Source: Rhytidiadelphus loreus (Eukaryota; Streptophyta; Bryopsida; Hypnales; Hylocomiaceae). From it: 64,000 nucleotides of DNA. A model generated the notes under the pieces. The model did not search any database. It was not told the DNA's origin and saw only the letters and a program-made list of their open reading frames with translations. The stretch's first letter is position 1; the number at the start of each line of letters is the position of its first letter. Location of the stretch: contig OX344762.1 in assembly GCA_947034895.1 (NCBI GenBank), positions 80,656,981 to 80,720,980 on the forward strand, in the 5' to 3' direction. Shown here one piece after another: positions 24,601 through 38,639 of the stretch. Position numbers and translations under genes: made by a program.

Positions 24601-27600
24601 TCTTCTTCAATAATATTGAGGATTTTGACACCCCAGGAATATCAGCCAACGCTTTAAACAAAGTTGACAAACCTGTAATAGTGTTCACTCGATCTTTTGC
24701 TGTCTGAACACCTAGATTGTCCCGATAGACAACCACCTCGCTTGTAGCACCCCGGCATTCAAAGAATATAAGAAACATATGTTGTTTGCTGCTACAAACC
24801 ATCCTTTTTGGAGTCCTCTCATTCCCCCCTAGAGCCTGTCAAGAATAGTCTTGCATTATTATTTTACACATAGCACAGCTGTATCTATCACACAAAAGAA
24901 CTTCCTTTTACATTCTATCATCTCGAAAAGAACCATAAAACAGACGAAATGTGTTGCAACAGAAATAATGGTCCAGCTAAAATATCAAACATGAAACCCT
25001 CTGTTTCATTGATTTTCAGAAAGACTTGCAGAACTTCATTCTAAGCTGAATACGAACCGTGGGAGACAGCTTCTTGTAGATGTTGTAATCCCCCGATGCA
25101 AGGTTGTACGCTGTTAAATTGCACCCATCCATGAAAAAGGCTCTCACAGGGTAATTGAAAATTCGGTTCTCACTGTTGTAAAATCTCATTCCCTGCTGGA
25201 AAGCCTGCGTTTTACCAGCACAGGCATGAAAAGACAACCACGTAAAAGAACAGCGAAAAGCTTAAATCAGAACTAAAGGAAGTCAAACAGAGCTCTGAAA
25301 CAACATGCATATAGTATACTTCCAAGGACGATAATAGAGACAATTTCGGTGATCAAACAGTTAACCAATTGAATACCATGGATTCACGGGTTTAAATGAC
25401 CAATTTCTGTAGAAGTAAAATTTAAATGGATAATTATATCCCTACACTTTACAGTCAGCAACATCATAAGTATTGGCGGGGAAAACGATGTTTTTGGACA
25501 AAAAAATATTTTCATATGAACTCTTGAAAAGTTGCTAAGAAAATATGAGACCACATAATGACTTTTTGGTTTTTTAAGGGTTAAATGCCAGGAGTAACAA
25601 TCAGAGAGACAAACATCACATTTAGAATCTCACCAGAAAAATGCAAGTCGTATTAAGTTCTGTGATGAGATGGAACTCCTATGTTTAAAAAATTCAGATA
25701 CTGTGTATTTTACCTGGCAGACAGGCATGTCACGCAAGGGATGTCCAGGGTCCGCGACTGTCATCAGCGGAAGAGACAAAATTGGACCACTTTTGGCTAG
25801 GCCTTCTGTGCCATTCTGTTGAGAACATAACTCGATCATATCAAAACACTTAACGTAAGCCTAAAACCAACAATGAAGTGAATCACTCCAAGCTTTCAAA
25901 GAATGACAGATTCTAGGGTTTCAATATAGAAGAGTAACAACCTATACGCAGGACCTGACTGCATCAGACATGCCAATGCGAGAGTAGTGCGAACACAAAC
26001 TCGCATGAACCTGACGTGCACCATTGAGAACCATACAGAAATCTGCTACAGTATTTTGGCAGTCATTAACAGGGGAATGCAACACAGAGGAAACCATAAT
26101 TAAGACCAATTCAAATTCTGACTCACCCCTCAAAAATACAGTCAACAATAAGGATGATTTCAAGAACCTCTTACCCCATAAAGAAAAGCCTTCCTTGCAA
26201 GGTCTGATATTGTCAACTGACCCCTGCACCCATAAAATGTAAATTCGTGAGCAGAGAGAGATCTAATATTTCAAGGATGATCCCTTAACCTGCAAATATC
26301 CGTTGACCACTCGAACTTGACTGAAAAATTGCTCAGCAATACGCTGAATGCTTACGCTGCTTGTGATTTGGCATATTGTAGCTGCACCTGGTGATCAGGT
26401 AAGATGCCAGTAGATCCGAGGACCGACAGCTTCTCCTTCAAAACAGAACCTTCACAGAGAGATCGAAAACTCTAGCATAAGACATGAGAAGTCAAATCAA
26501 AATACATATGATGCTCCTTATAGACCAATAACCTTTTACTACCAGCTTAATATTAGCCTACAATTGAAGTAGACGTGACAAGTAAATACTTGGAGATCCT
26601 CGAGCAGCCTGAAGCACGGAGAAAAGCTGTCTTCTTGACTCCCGAGATACACCACCTCCTCTTCTCCTCGTCTCCTCAGCGCTGACAACAACATTCTGAA
26701 AAGAAATGAACACTCAATAAGGCAACTGACGGACAACTCACTAGTCATCTAGTAACATGAGACAACAATCATATAGAGCAACAACTTTTTCTAAGATTCG
26801 CAATTATAAATTGAAATCCCATAATCTGTCATGATTTACCGCAAAAAGGAGTGATGCGAGATTCAACTTGGGATGAACAAGGATATCAATAATTCTGGGA
26901 AGTGGATACACAATACCCCCTCCACTCTGGCTTAGGATTGTGCTAAGATCCAATGGGTCCACTCCTGCATCATATTCACCCATATCAATAAATGCATATA
27001 TGTATGAATGGATTCAACCACTATTATAATGGATGACAACTTTCCATGAAAGATCCTAATTCTACATGGTTTCCATGATACACATTCCAATTAAATACAT
27101 ATCCTTAGTGCAATATTAAAAATCTGCAGACTTTTTGTCACGTAAGATGTAATTGAAGTAATGAATCTCAATTGTGCAGGATTGAATTAGTGGTTTTATG
27201 TTATTGATGACCATAGAAATTCAGAACATCACTCTTCCTCGGCACGTCGAAGGCCACAGAGCTAAATATATATATGTTACCTGCAGGTTCCAGAAAGTTA
27301 GCACGCATATGGGGCTTATTTGGATCTTGATTCACACGAACTCGCCAAACTTGAACAGTTCCCTCCTTCGTAAGTGTAACCAACATGTTAAGCATTGAAA
27401 GCCAGGAGACTGAAACGATCGGAGATGTGCCTGTTGAGATACTGTCCAATGAACAAATAGTGGTTACGAAACCTTCAGTCGAATTTCAAGAATTTTAACA
27501 ACAACTTCTAACGTAAAGTTTCACTTAGATGTTGCACGACGTGACAATCTCTTGAAAAATATTATGAAACCAAAGTTAAAATACAAGAGAACATAAAGTG

Positions 27601-30222
27601 CAGTGAATTAGACTCTAAAGCCTAAAAAGCGACTCTGGAACAACAAACTTCAGCCAACCCTTACATGCCAATCAAGTTTGGACGACTTGGAACCGAAACG
27701 TCCCAAGCCAAAAGAGTTCCACAGCGATCACCAACAAAGACCCATTCTAATGTTGGATGGAAGGCAAACGCTCCTGCACCAGCTAGCTTTACAGTCGGCT
27801 CAACTACATCACAAACAATGGAACTCGTTATAAACAAAGAACTGGGTACATCAGACTTAAGTAAAAAACAGTATTATCGCTTTCACTGAAAACGAAGCGT
27901 GCCTCTAACGCTGATCTCTCGAACCCATCCACCCACCCACCTAAGCAGAAAATAGGACAATTGTACAAAAAACTTCAAATTTTTCTACTTAGATCTATTA
28001 CGACATCAAGCTATTGATCCAGCTTAAGTGAACAAAGGGAGATGTCTGGAACTTACTTTGCATGGTATACAGGACAGCAAAATTCTGAATGTTGTAGGCT
28101 CGTATTACTCCCTCCAAGTATGCCACATACTGGAATTCAAATTTGTGCAAAAGAATCAGCCGATTGCCAAAGTGAGGCTACCACATGAGTTTAAGACCGC
28201 GTTGAAATAGACGTGACCAAAGTCAACTGAGGTTATCAATAACCAAAAGAGGAGATACCAGTACTGGATGTCGAGGGTGACAAGCAAGCTGTGTTATAGG
28301 CTTCTTCAAGTCCATCTTTACTTTAGTGGCAGTCTTCACACCTTCAACCGTGCCAACAACTATTACACCCAGGCCCACCAAACAATAAGCTTCGTAGAAA
28401 ATTCAGCAACATGAATAGAACGGTCTCTTCCACGCGCAAATGACTTTCCTGCTAATACGTAACAAATACATAGAAAGCACCCAAACAGGATAAACTCGGT
28501 CGTAATATTCCTCAAGTTCAGACATCATACTCAACTTTAAGATACAGATTCCACAATTCAAAAATAAGTAATGACTTCTTAGCATGAGCACTTGTAGAGA
28601 ACAGGTAATGTTACCATTGACACTCAATCGACGATGAGCAGCAAAGAAGATCCAAGGCTTGAGAGGTGTAAGTGCTGTATGAACTTCAACGCTGCCTCCG
28701 CCAGCGTTTTCAGACTTCCTATCTGCTGGGGAATAAAGTACACAAGTGTGTTCTGTGTCCAAATCCCATGACCTGATAGTCCAATCCTGCGTCAACAAGC
28801 AATTTCACCGAAGTGCCATCAGAATTCATTGAATTCATCATGTCTATAGCTGAGTATCATTCACGTCAAAATGCACTGAAGAATTCAAAAACAATAACCC
28901 TAAACCACTTGCAAACCAAGCCTACAAAGATTTTCCTGCGCCAACTCACCTCAAGTACAGCAACAATGACATGACCTCCAGCTGGACTATAAGACATGCG
29001 GACCACCGTTGCCCCTATATCTATGCTAGAGAGCTTGCATCCTGTCAGTGCATCAAACTCTGCAAGGCAGACAATATCATTTCCAATTGACGTTAGCATT
29101 TCAATGATTGCAGTTAAGCCATAATTTTTAAGGAATAGATATCTCTATTAGAAAAAATTCAAAAGATACCACCGAGAGAAATCATACAAGAGCAGAACCA
29201 AATATTGCACTATGTGACCTAATTAATTTGTATCGCTCCAAGTTCCAAAGAGCAATGTGAATACATACAACAAATGCCGTTCAAACATATTTTAACATAA
29301 AGCATTAGAATCGACACTCTCAAATGGACGTTAAACCCGTATGAATGAGAAAAATTAGCACTGTTAGCGTACTATTATCGTAATGTTAGCATTCCCCCCC
29401 AAAAAAGTTGACCAAAATGGACATGCAGGCAGCTCTTGTCCAGCGTTTTTTCTAGAGAACAGTAATCCCCTCCCTGTCCTCAATTCATTGAAGAATGTTA
29501 GGAAGGACGTCCCAGTAGAGGTTGTTTTTGTGAGATGCGGCGAAATTTCGCGAGAGAAAAACGCGCTGCTCGTCACCCATTCATCTGTACAATCTACAAG
29601 CTCCGGCTTTCCATTCGGGCAGAACCTACGAATCTCTATTTTCTCAAATACACCTCAAACAGAGGATCTGTTCTAGCCTCTCGGAGCTTTCACATGTAAC
29701 TCCACGCCCTAATGCCAATCGCAAAGATTGAGCTCACGCGAAGAGACATTAGACCCGCTCTTACCTTCCAATCATAAAACTGGAAAACTGAAAATCCGGT
29801 GCCAATCCCTCGCAACAACTAGCATCCTCGAATTGAGTCGGTCCTTTCCCTATACGTCCATTCTCGCTACTAAAAATAATCAGCTATCTACACAACAGTA
29901 CAATTTTACGAACCCTGATGATCGGCTCCTAAAAGGACTGTGGACTCGAAGTGATTCCAATGCAGATTACTTAAAATGCAATGTAGAGCATTCGGCTCTT
30001 TTCCAACCCGCCATAGCTCCAACAAAACGATTCGCAAAGCTAAAACTTGCAAGAGGCAGAGAGATAGGGTTCCCAAAAAATCTTACCTACGATATTTCTC
30101 CCCACAGCCACAGCAATCAACGCCTGCGAGTGATGAAACGCTGCGACATGAGGCTGTACAGCGGGGGCACCGGATCGCACGGGCTGCAGGTCCAGGTGAT
30201 GCGTCGCCGTCCACTTCATCAT
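18614..30222 (-). CDS. TWD40-1: TPLATE complex subunit TWD40-1 (WD40-repeat endocytic adaptor)
   Basis: I assembled 26 exons in unbroken phase, 4827 nt, 1608 residues, about the Arabidopsis size. Starts at 30222 (or 30219): 30087-30222, 28950-29059, 28615-28786, 28259-28359, 28057-28129, 27665-27803, 27281-27441, 26840-26964, 26590-26695, 26356-26449, 26175-26223, 25714-25815, 25058-25204, 24673-24835, 23819-24100, 23357-23508, 22912-23029, a 13-nt exon near 22830, 22603-22715, 22198-22393, 21923-22034, 21420-21574, 20695-21152, 19617-20497, 19247-19441, 18614-19087. An N-terminal WD40 beta-propeller (FDALTGCKLSSIDIG, FAFHPTLEWVFVGDR) is followed by alpha-solenoid blocks (AKETFEV, YESMLDLFICHLNPSA). 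A Pro/Gln-rich disordered region (about 1093-1386) precedes a C-terminal four-Cys ribbon (CNVC, CTIC). TWD40-1 is part of the plant TPLATE/TSET complex that drives clathrin-mediated endocytosis at the plasma membrane. The exon-17/18 junction (AAAG|GC donor) is the only unorthodox border. Confidence 0.95.
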
Positions 30223-31988
30223 GCCTCCTCCGAGGCCTTCTCGTCCCACCATGAGCTCCCGCTTCGCAGATCGAATCCACCGCAACCCTAAGGTCACTCA
30301 ATCTCACATTATTCGCAACAGAAAGCAAACTCAACGAACGACAAAGTCCCGGGTGTTAGCTCCCAACGGGAACTCCTCGCTACCTCGCGAAAATGGCTAA
30401 TCCTCTCGAATCGGGCTAAGATCGAGCTGTTTTCTTCACATGTCTCGATCCGACACTCCACTTTCGACCTCAGAGAGCTCTCGCGATGGATTGCAAGGCA
30501 GCGATGGAAGAGAAACCGGAGGTGGATCCCAGAAATCTGAGGCACAAATGCAAACCTCGAAGGCTCGAAGTGTCGCAGCAGCACCACGACGAGGACTGCT
30601 GCCCAGCAATGATGAAGGTCTGGTCAGGTGTGAACGCGCCATTAAGCTTAGTGTGTTCCGACTTCTTACAACACTAAGCGTCACTTTGTATTAAGGTCCA
30701 ATTGTTGGCCCGATTTCAAAACCACAGCCAATCGAGTGTCTCTATTGTTAAATCGAGCTTAAAAGGCTTTACTTTAAAAGCCAACCCAATTTTTTTTAAT
30801 ATCACATTGTTACTCTTGTAAGTAAGTTTGGGGGAGCAATTGAGAAAAAAACTCTAAATTGGAAATAGGATTCGTGTGAAGATTGAAGCAATTCAAATAG
30901 TTGAGCCAAGTGGGATCTTCAATTCAAGCAATATAGATATTTTGTCTTCATACTTTGATTTGAGTTTGGTGTCTTTTAATTATCCTATGGTTCATTTGGT
31001 TCATATATAGTGCATTTTCTAAATGTGTCCCTTATTTTGGAATGAATGACATATTTTTTAAAATTGATCAAGTAGATACACTTAAAGGGATTGTTCTACC
31101 TTAATTGTCTTATCTTAATTGTGGTATCCCTATGAGTAATATTTCTACAAAAGGTTGGTCCTTCATGATTAAAGCTTTTAATTTATTTTATTTTTTAATA
31201 TCTAAAATATTACCATGCATGCTATGTATTAAGCAAAGATACAAATACACATTAACATAATTTCCTTGATAATTTCTTACAAATGTCCAAATTATTTTTG
31301 GAAAGTGTTCAATTGTATGCTTTACTTTTTCGCACGTCTATTCCAAAGTCCTTGTTATGATCATTACAATAATAATAACTTGCATGTTGCTAAGTATTTA
31401 ATATATTTTAAATTTGAGTTAATTATATTGTAATATTTTAAAACCAAAAAAAAATCATTGAAATTTAACTTTTTTTTTTTTTTTTTTTTAATATTTATTC
31501 GTTTGTAAAGTCATACAATTTTTCCACTAAAAAAACCATTGGCATTTTCATGAATCAATTCCCTCCCAGCATAATATCTACAAATGTTGGATTGGTATGG
31601 CTTCAAATAATGACTTTCCATTGAAATCTCAAATGTACAAGAACATAACATATCAGCCCCTGCAATTCTTCCAGAAATCCACGAAAAATATAGAATGAAA
31701 ATTCTACGGACCTCGTTTCCATATCTTATTTTTTCATAGATGAGAGCTCCATGGGAGCTGTCGTGACAGTTTCAGCTTCTTCGGCACCTCGCTGTTACGC
31801 CGATTGAGTTGCAGCGATCGAGGCGAGAGTGAGGAGTTTTGTTGTTGTTTTAACAAAATTTTGCAGCTTTCGGATAACCGCAGTAGTTTATGGCGTGACT
31901 GTATTAGAGTTTTTTCAATCGGTTTGGGTGATTGTTTGGTGATATTTCCCTGTTTTTGGAAGCTTTGGAGGTCTTCTGCGAGCGTGCC
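30223..31988. promoter_or_regulatory. divergent promoter interval between TWD40-1 and API5
   Basis: 1.77 kb separate the two start codons, which point away from each other. The 30.3-30.7 kb part is GC-richer and probably carries the TWD40-1 5' UTR and proximal promoter; small frames on both strands there are chance. 30.7-31.7 kb is AT-rich with a long T run around 31471-31490. The last 250 bp before the API5 ATG are again GC-richer, consistent with its 5' UTR. Confidence 0.55.
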
Positions 31989-34900
31989 ATGGCTGCTCCC
32001 GCGTTGGACGACGCCTCGGCTGCGATTGAGCAGCTGTATCAGTTCGGCGAACGATTGAACGAGTCGAAGGAGAAGTCCGAGGTGCGTTTGCATTGAGTTT
32101 GCCGTTATTTTTGGACTATTCCTTCGAGGCGGTAGTTTTCAATTGAAGTTGTTGAAGGATTATTTGTTCCACCATTATTAATAAATTTGATTGTGGATTT
32201 GTTTGAATTTATGGCTCTGTCGTGATCAGAACGAGGCGGACTACTTGGGGATTATCGCTGCAGCGAAGGGAAGCGCGAAATCGAAGCAGCTGACCGCGCA
32301 GCTCATCCCTCGTTTTTTCAAGTATTTTCCGAGTCTGTCCTCCGATGCTATCAATGCGCAACTGGATTTGTGCGAGGAAGAGGAGCTTGGGGTCAGTTGG
32401 TTATCTACTTCACTTCCTGGTTTTCCTAAACCCTAGTTGGGCGAAGTTTTTGAGCATTGGAAACCTAGGTTTTCTAGTAGCAATCGTTGGACACGGAATC
32501 GTTTATGGCTCCTGATTTGTGCATTACTATTGTTAGAAATGCGCATGTCAAGAAATCACGGCTGTCGCTCCGAACGGTACGGTCAAGTCGCCCAAGAAAC
32601 CGTATCACATTGTTTGGGTTTAAGTTCAAAGGCGCAGCGGGAATTTTAATCGGATGCTGAAGTTTTTGAACGAACACGGTTTCTTAACTGAATGATATCT
32701 CGTAATTTTTTTAAAGTTAGGGTTTGTACTTCAGTCATCTGCGTCGCGCAATTATTTCGCAGACACTTTCTTCTTTGGTTTCGTGGTTTCTTTTTAGTTG
32801 GAAATGGTACATAGCATTAAGTTAGTGATTGTTGGTGCATTGGCAGATTCGGGTGCAGGCGATTAGAGGATTGCCACAACTATGCAAGGATACACCTGAG
32901 CATTTGCCCAAGATTGCAGACGTATTGGGACAACTCCTTCTAGCAGGTACGGGGGTAACTTTCTTGTCCCGTGTCTACGCATATATATGCACATTTTGGC
33001 GTAAAGCTAGACTTAGGAAACATACTAGCATAATTAAATACTACTTGAAATACTCATTTTCTTGATGCAACATTGCACCAGAAGAAGCGTTGGAGCGAGA
33101 TGCTGCTTCGAAGGCATTGATGTCATTGCTACGTCAGGACGCGAAAGGTAGTTAGAATTCAAACTTCGTAACTTCTCAAAAGTATTGTATAGATGTTGAA
33201 ACTGCAGGACGTTTTATTTTCGTGCGGGAGGATTATTTTTCTACTTTGTGTAATTTTCCATTTTCTTTAGATTAAATCTTCTTTCGTGAGTAGATTTCAT
33301 GAACGAAGCTCCGATGATGATATAATAATTTAGTTTGTTTATATTATTGCACTGGTTTAAACATGAATTGATCGGTTGGTATGACTTGCAGGTTCATTGA
33401 CTGCTCTATTCAAGCACATCGAAAATTCTGATGAAAACCTACGAGATAAAGTTCTGACCTTTGTAAAAGAGAGAGTACGCACCTGTTTTACCCTTTGTCT
33501 GTTAACTCGATTGTTTTGATGAGGTGCATCATGCATGATGATGATCGTTGAATTCTTTGTGTTTTTCAGTTTCAGGGCACCGTAAGCGCTCCATGTCAAT
33601 TTTTTAAATTTGAACCTTTCTCCGTTCCATCTGACCTGTTTGACTTATTTGTTATGCTCTCCTTTCAGGTGTTCCCAATCAAGAAGGAGGTTTTACATCC
33701 CCAGGATGAAATGGAACGGCACATCACTGATCTCATAAAAAAGGTCTTTTAGCTGTCTTCAAAGTCCTTGTGCCACTTATTTCCATTATATTCTTGGCAT
33801 TGAGAACCATCGTATTGACTGTAACTTTTGACTTATAATCGGATTAGGGACAACATTGATGCATCTCTCAGAGCCTTGATGCTTAGGAATATGCACGCTA
33901 TTAACAACTGATCTATGATCCAGTGAGCAACATTTTACGATTGACCGTTTAGTGTATCATGCTCTGTGAAATGCACGGTTGGTGCAGAGTTTGCAACTGA
34001 GGCCAGTGGTGATGCAGTGTCTTCAAGATGTGACAGGAGCGGAGTTCAAGATGTTCATGGACTTTCTAAAGAGCCTAGCCCTTTTTGGCCCCAATGCCCA
34101 AGCGGAGCAGGTCCAAGAGCTCTTGGAGATCGTTGAGGGTCAAGCTGATTTGGATGCCGTCTTTAATGTGTGTATTCTTAACCATCTGTCAGTCAATAAG
34201 CTCAGTCATTTTTAAACACGCTCTTTATTGAGTAGTGACAGTCGGGTGACATGTTTAGTTTCTCAAGACTCGTGAGTTGTTCTGTAGTTAAGCAGAAGTA
34301 GGTTTAATGAGTCTTTTATGTTGTTTGTATTCTGGATTTCAAGGCAATTACGCTCAGCACCGTAATCATTTTTTTATAATGTTGAACCGGGCCTAACCAT
34401 AATAGATTTGATATTTGGCTTCGACAAAATTTTAAGTTACTACTGGAAACCGTGAGATCATAGGCCATTTTATCAGTGCCTACAAGAATGACCCTTTTTG
34501 ATTTCATGGTGGAAGTTAACCACCAGCATGTGATGGGTATTGGGTGTCTGTAGATAACTGATACCGACCACATTGATCGCTTGATGTCGTGCCTAAATAT
34601 GGCTCTTCCTTTCTATGCTGTAAGCTTCTGCAACTCTAGTGCTTGCTTCTGCGCAGATTGCTCGTGAATTATTCATCATTCAGAATAATATAGAAAGTAA
34701 TGAGTGAGCTGTTGGATTGTGTATATTTCTGGAATCTGCGAGTGAGACCTGGTTTCTTGGATGCTGCAATTGGAATTCTTGTGATCGCTGTTTTTTTGGA
34801 CAGATACTGTAAGGTGTTATGAGTTGCGTTTTGTTATATTTTCTCTATTGTTCTGTTTTTCCAATGTTTGATTGTGGTTATCAAATACTTGGTGAATTTC

Positions 34901-37697
34901 AGTATTTACATTTCTTTCAATGTGGTTAAGTCGTATGTTTGCATATGCAGCGTGGGGCATCTAATAGCAAGTTTCTGAACTACATCAACAAACATTTACT
35001 TCCGGTATTTGAAAAGGTACGTTTGATGATTATCCGTAGAGCACTCCATTGAATTCCTGATTCATTGTGGGTGTAAAATTCTTTTCGAGGCCAAGTTGAG
35101 TGCAAAGTGAAATGAGGAGTTATACTTTGATGAGCTGTGCTGTGCATGCATTCTAAGCTAATTTAAATCTTGACTAAGTGGTAATACAGTGTGATAGGTC
35201 TTCCTAACTGTGGAGACCGAGTAAATTCCGTCTGAATTACCGTTGGCCTCACTGAAGCAATATTTCTGTGCAGTTGTGTAGTTGTGCAGCTTGAATTTTG
35301 TACGAATGGTGTAAAAATTTACGTCAGAGAGGCCTGAAGACGGTAACTTTCGCTGATGTGGTTCTGTAACAGCTTCCAGAGGGAAAGAAATTGGACTTGC
35401 TGAAAAATCTAGCAGAGAGCTCACCTTACACTGCTGCTCAAGATGCTCGGCAGCTTCTTCCATCTATTCTTCTGCTTCTGAAGGTGATAATGCATGGTCT
35501 TTGCAGAACGTACTGCAAATCATACTTCTTTTGATTCTGTGTTGGTTTGAAACAATGAAAACAGGCTTTCTCAAATCATCAACGTTGAAGTTTTGTGAAT
35601 TTCCTCTAGTGAATGTGCAGATGCTAGCTGTAGCCTCTGACTGACAAAAATCTGCTGTGTGCAGAAGTATATGCCACGAAAGAAAACATCAGAAGAACTG
35701 CAGTTTACATTCGTGGAGTGTCTACTTTATGCATTTCACGAATTGGCCCACAAGGTTCTCATTCAGAACTCTGTGATTGCGTGCTAGGGTGTAGGGTTTG
35801 TGATTGACAGAGCCGTGAGTGATATATTTTCCAGACTTGAGGTGCTTTTATAGTACTTGATATTTTCTTTTTCAGAGAGTAGGTGATACGACACAATTTT
35901 CGTGGAGGTTTTATGAAATACCCAATCTTACGTTAATATATCTGCTGTGCGTGTTCGTCAACTTTGCAGACTCCCAATACGACGAATAGCCTGTGCGGGT
36001 ACAAGATTGTGACTGGCCAACCGTCTGACCGTTTAGGAGAGAACTTCACAGAACTCTTTACAGATTTTAATGAGAGGTAAGATATGTACCATGCTACTTA
36101 GATTATCCTCGATTTTAGAATTCTTAGCTATTTAGTTAGAGCATTCCTATTCAGTCCTCTTTATTTAATGAACCAGTCCTGGAAAATCTACTCTCTTCTG
36201 GTACTAGAAGTGGGTGATGGTGATGCTTCAAGAAGTAGAGTTGTTTCATGAAGTGGAGGGTGAAACACTGTTTGCTATTTCCTAAGGGCCATGGCAGAAT
36301 TTTGCCTGCAAGCCACCGCCTGTAATTACGTAAATACTAGTCAGAAAAAGTTCTTGCAATGATCGTTGATATGCGAGTGAAGATTGTATGATTTAACCCC
36401 CAGTGCAGCAACCAGTTGGAATGCTTACTCGTTCTGGGAAGAAGCTTTGTTTGCTGTGAGTTTCATTAGATATTCTAGATCCTTGAGTACGGGTTTATGG
36501 GGCAACGGTCAACCGCGCGTTGAGTTCCTTATAACCTTCTTGTGACTACTCAGGTTGACGGTAGTAGAGGAGTTGGCAAAGGCAGCCAACAAGAAGTTGA
36601 CGCAGGGAATGTCAGAACTCAGCAAGGCATTATCAGCAGCAAAAACTGACGCCGAGAAAGCGGAAGTGGTAATGACTCATAATCCTCCATAGTTTCGCAG
36701 AAGTCTAATAACAATATTATTGTTGGAGTCGGAGACTAGTTTCTCAAAATCCGCACTTGCACCTTGCTTGCGCGACCTATTTTGATTCAATTGCGTATCA
36801 GTGTTCGGACTCGTGAGTTTCTGGACGGTGATTCATGAGCTCAGTCCTCTTTTGTGTATTCTCATCTTTCGTGTTTTAATGATTTGTTTGCAGAAAGCAA
36901 AGAAGCTTAATTCAAGCACAAGACTCCGCTCAAACAACAATATTGTTACTCTGGTTCATGTAAGTCATCATTGTGTTTTATGGTCGTGATGTTAGTGATA
37001 GTCTTTCTCTGAAATTTATATTGCTAAGCCTATTACTTCAATAATTTGGTCACTTGCCTCCCTGCTTCTTGTAGTAGTTTGTGGTTATGTAATTGTCAAC
37101 GACAGTTTCTGTATTGACGTAAATCATGATCTTGGCAGCCCTTGCACCAGAAAGCGCCCAGTTTTTTCGGAAAAGATAAAGCTATAAATTTGTCTTGGAA
37201 GGAGACCTCAAAGTCGACTCCAACACCTGCTGTAAAAGAAGGTGCTGCTCCTGTAGCAGCTGCAGGTGGAGGGTAAGTTGGTTTCTGAGAGGAGCCAGAT
37301 TGAATTTGATGTATCGTATTGGAGCATTATTCTTTATCTGACGCTGCACGTCCTTCTAAAGAAATTCTCTGGATTGTGTGTTGATGGATTACACTTATAT
37401 ACCATATCATGATTTTCCTTTTGAAGAGTCTTTTTTACTAAAGATCGCTATCTCCCGTTTCCTTGTTGAATTGACAGTAAGAAGCGGCAGGTAAATAACA
37501 CAAATGGAAGCGGCGCTTCTGCTTCAAAGAGGGGCCGTGGAGATGGGCTCGGTTCTAGTCAGCTAGTCAATAGAGCACTTGCTGGACTTGGTGGCTCTTC
37601 CAGGGGTGGTTTTGGCGGCAGAGGTGGAGGAGCTGGGAGAGGAGGCCGGCGAGGGGGCTGGCGTGGGGGCCGGAACAGCCGTAACAGAGATTATTGA
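31989..37697 (+). CDS. API5: Apoptosis inhibitor 5 (API5) family protein with RGG tail
   Basis: Fifteen exons: 31989-32081, 32230-32391, 32847-32946, 33082-33147, 33392-33474, 33669-33743, 33988-34167, 34951-35016, 35373-35483, 35665-35754, 35970-36076, 36554-36668, 36894-36959, 37139-37272, 37478-37697. They keep phase throughout and give 555 residues. Order: N-terminal HEAT/ARM helical repeats (YLGIIAAAKGSAKSKQLTAQ, IRVQAIRGLPQLCKD, DEMERHITDLIKKS), the conserved CGYKIVTGQPSDRLGENF block, a basic segment (GKKRQV) suited to nuclear import, and a Gly/Arg-rich tail ending RNSRNRDY. API5 is a nuclear scaffold that restrains cell death in animals; the rice protein acts with DEAD-box helicases in tapetum cell death. 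RGG tails often bind RNA. Exon 1 to 2 and all other borders are GT-AG. A possible extra 12-nt exon (33572-33583) would add FQGT between exons 5 and 6. Confidence 0.94.
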
Positions 37698-38639
37698 TGT
37701 GCTTGAGGCGTTTCTTCGTTAGTTGACCGTGTAATATTAGATCATTCCAAATCAGCGAATGGGATCTTTTGTTAGACTACTACCTACCCACATTGTTCTA
37801 GTTGGGAAGCTTTTGAGAATTTCACGCGAGGACACACACAATATGCAATACCAACTTCCTTGTGGTGGGGGACGCCAGTGAGCTTTTACCTGACTTCAGC
37901 TGATCAAGAAGTTGTACCCTGTGCTCAGATCGGGCACAAAGGATGAAGCATGCCATATTGGTCATCCCTGATTGTTTTTTCAAGCATTATAGACTCTCGA
38001 CTCTTGCTGTCGTTCAGGATATTTGGAAGTCCCAAGCTTTGCCTTGAGCTGATGGGAAGTTGCTCGTGGCAAGTTGCATCACGAATCGGGATATGCAGGA
38101 CGGACTTGATAGCGCCAGGTTTTAGTCCTCAAGATCAATTGTGGTCTGCGGTCTTTTCTGAATTTGCAAACCTATCGGTTGGAAAAGCCTTGGATGCACT
38201 CACTAGAACTAGGAATATGGGGGTGAAATTTACCTTTTCTGGTAGTTTTCTTCAGGCCTGCCTCGCACCATTTTCATTTGGGAAGCGAATGGAGTGCCTG
38301 ATGCGAAGGTGCTGCACTGTAGGTACTGTAGTTGAGATAACTGTGTCATCGAGAGATTTTCCCTTGTGCTTGTGCCTGATACTTGGAAAATCTAGCTGTC
38401 TGAGACATTTGCAATGTTGTGAAAATTCCTAGGGTACATTCACATCAAGGGAGCATATCTTTCCTCTAAGAGGAGTGAGATTAAATGGGAGAATAAAAAG
38501 TGTCGTAAGATAATTTACCTCTTAAAACTGGCTAATTTTCAAATATGAGCAACTATTCACATCATTCAACAATTAGTCAAGGATGTCATTGATACTCATA
38601 GCCAAGGCTTGCATCTAATTTTGTTGATATATGTTTCAA
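37698..38639. other. API5 3' UTR and downstream spacer
   Basis: An open frame of 160 codons at 37950-38432 (+) has no recognisable domain and begins 250 bp after the API5 stop. GC content stays gene-like to about 38430, so I read it as 3' UTR or a retained downstream exon tract. From 38450 the sequence turns AT-rich. Confidence 0.45.

Noticed and set aside
29728..30291. 187-codon plus frame
   Set aside because: It overlaps antisense the first exon and first intron of TWD40-1 and shows no domain.
37950..38432. 160-codon plus frame downstream of API5
   Set aside because: No recognisable motif; position and composition fit API5 3' UTR. Kept only as a note.
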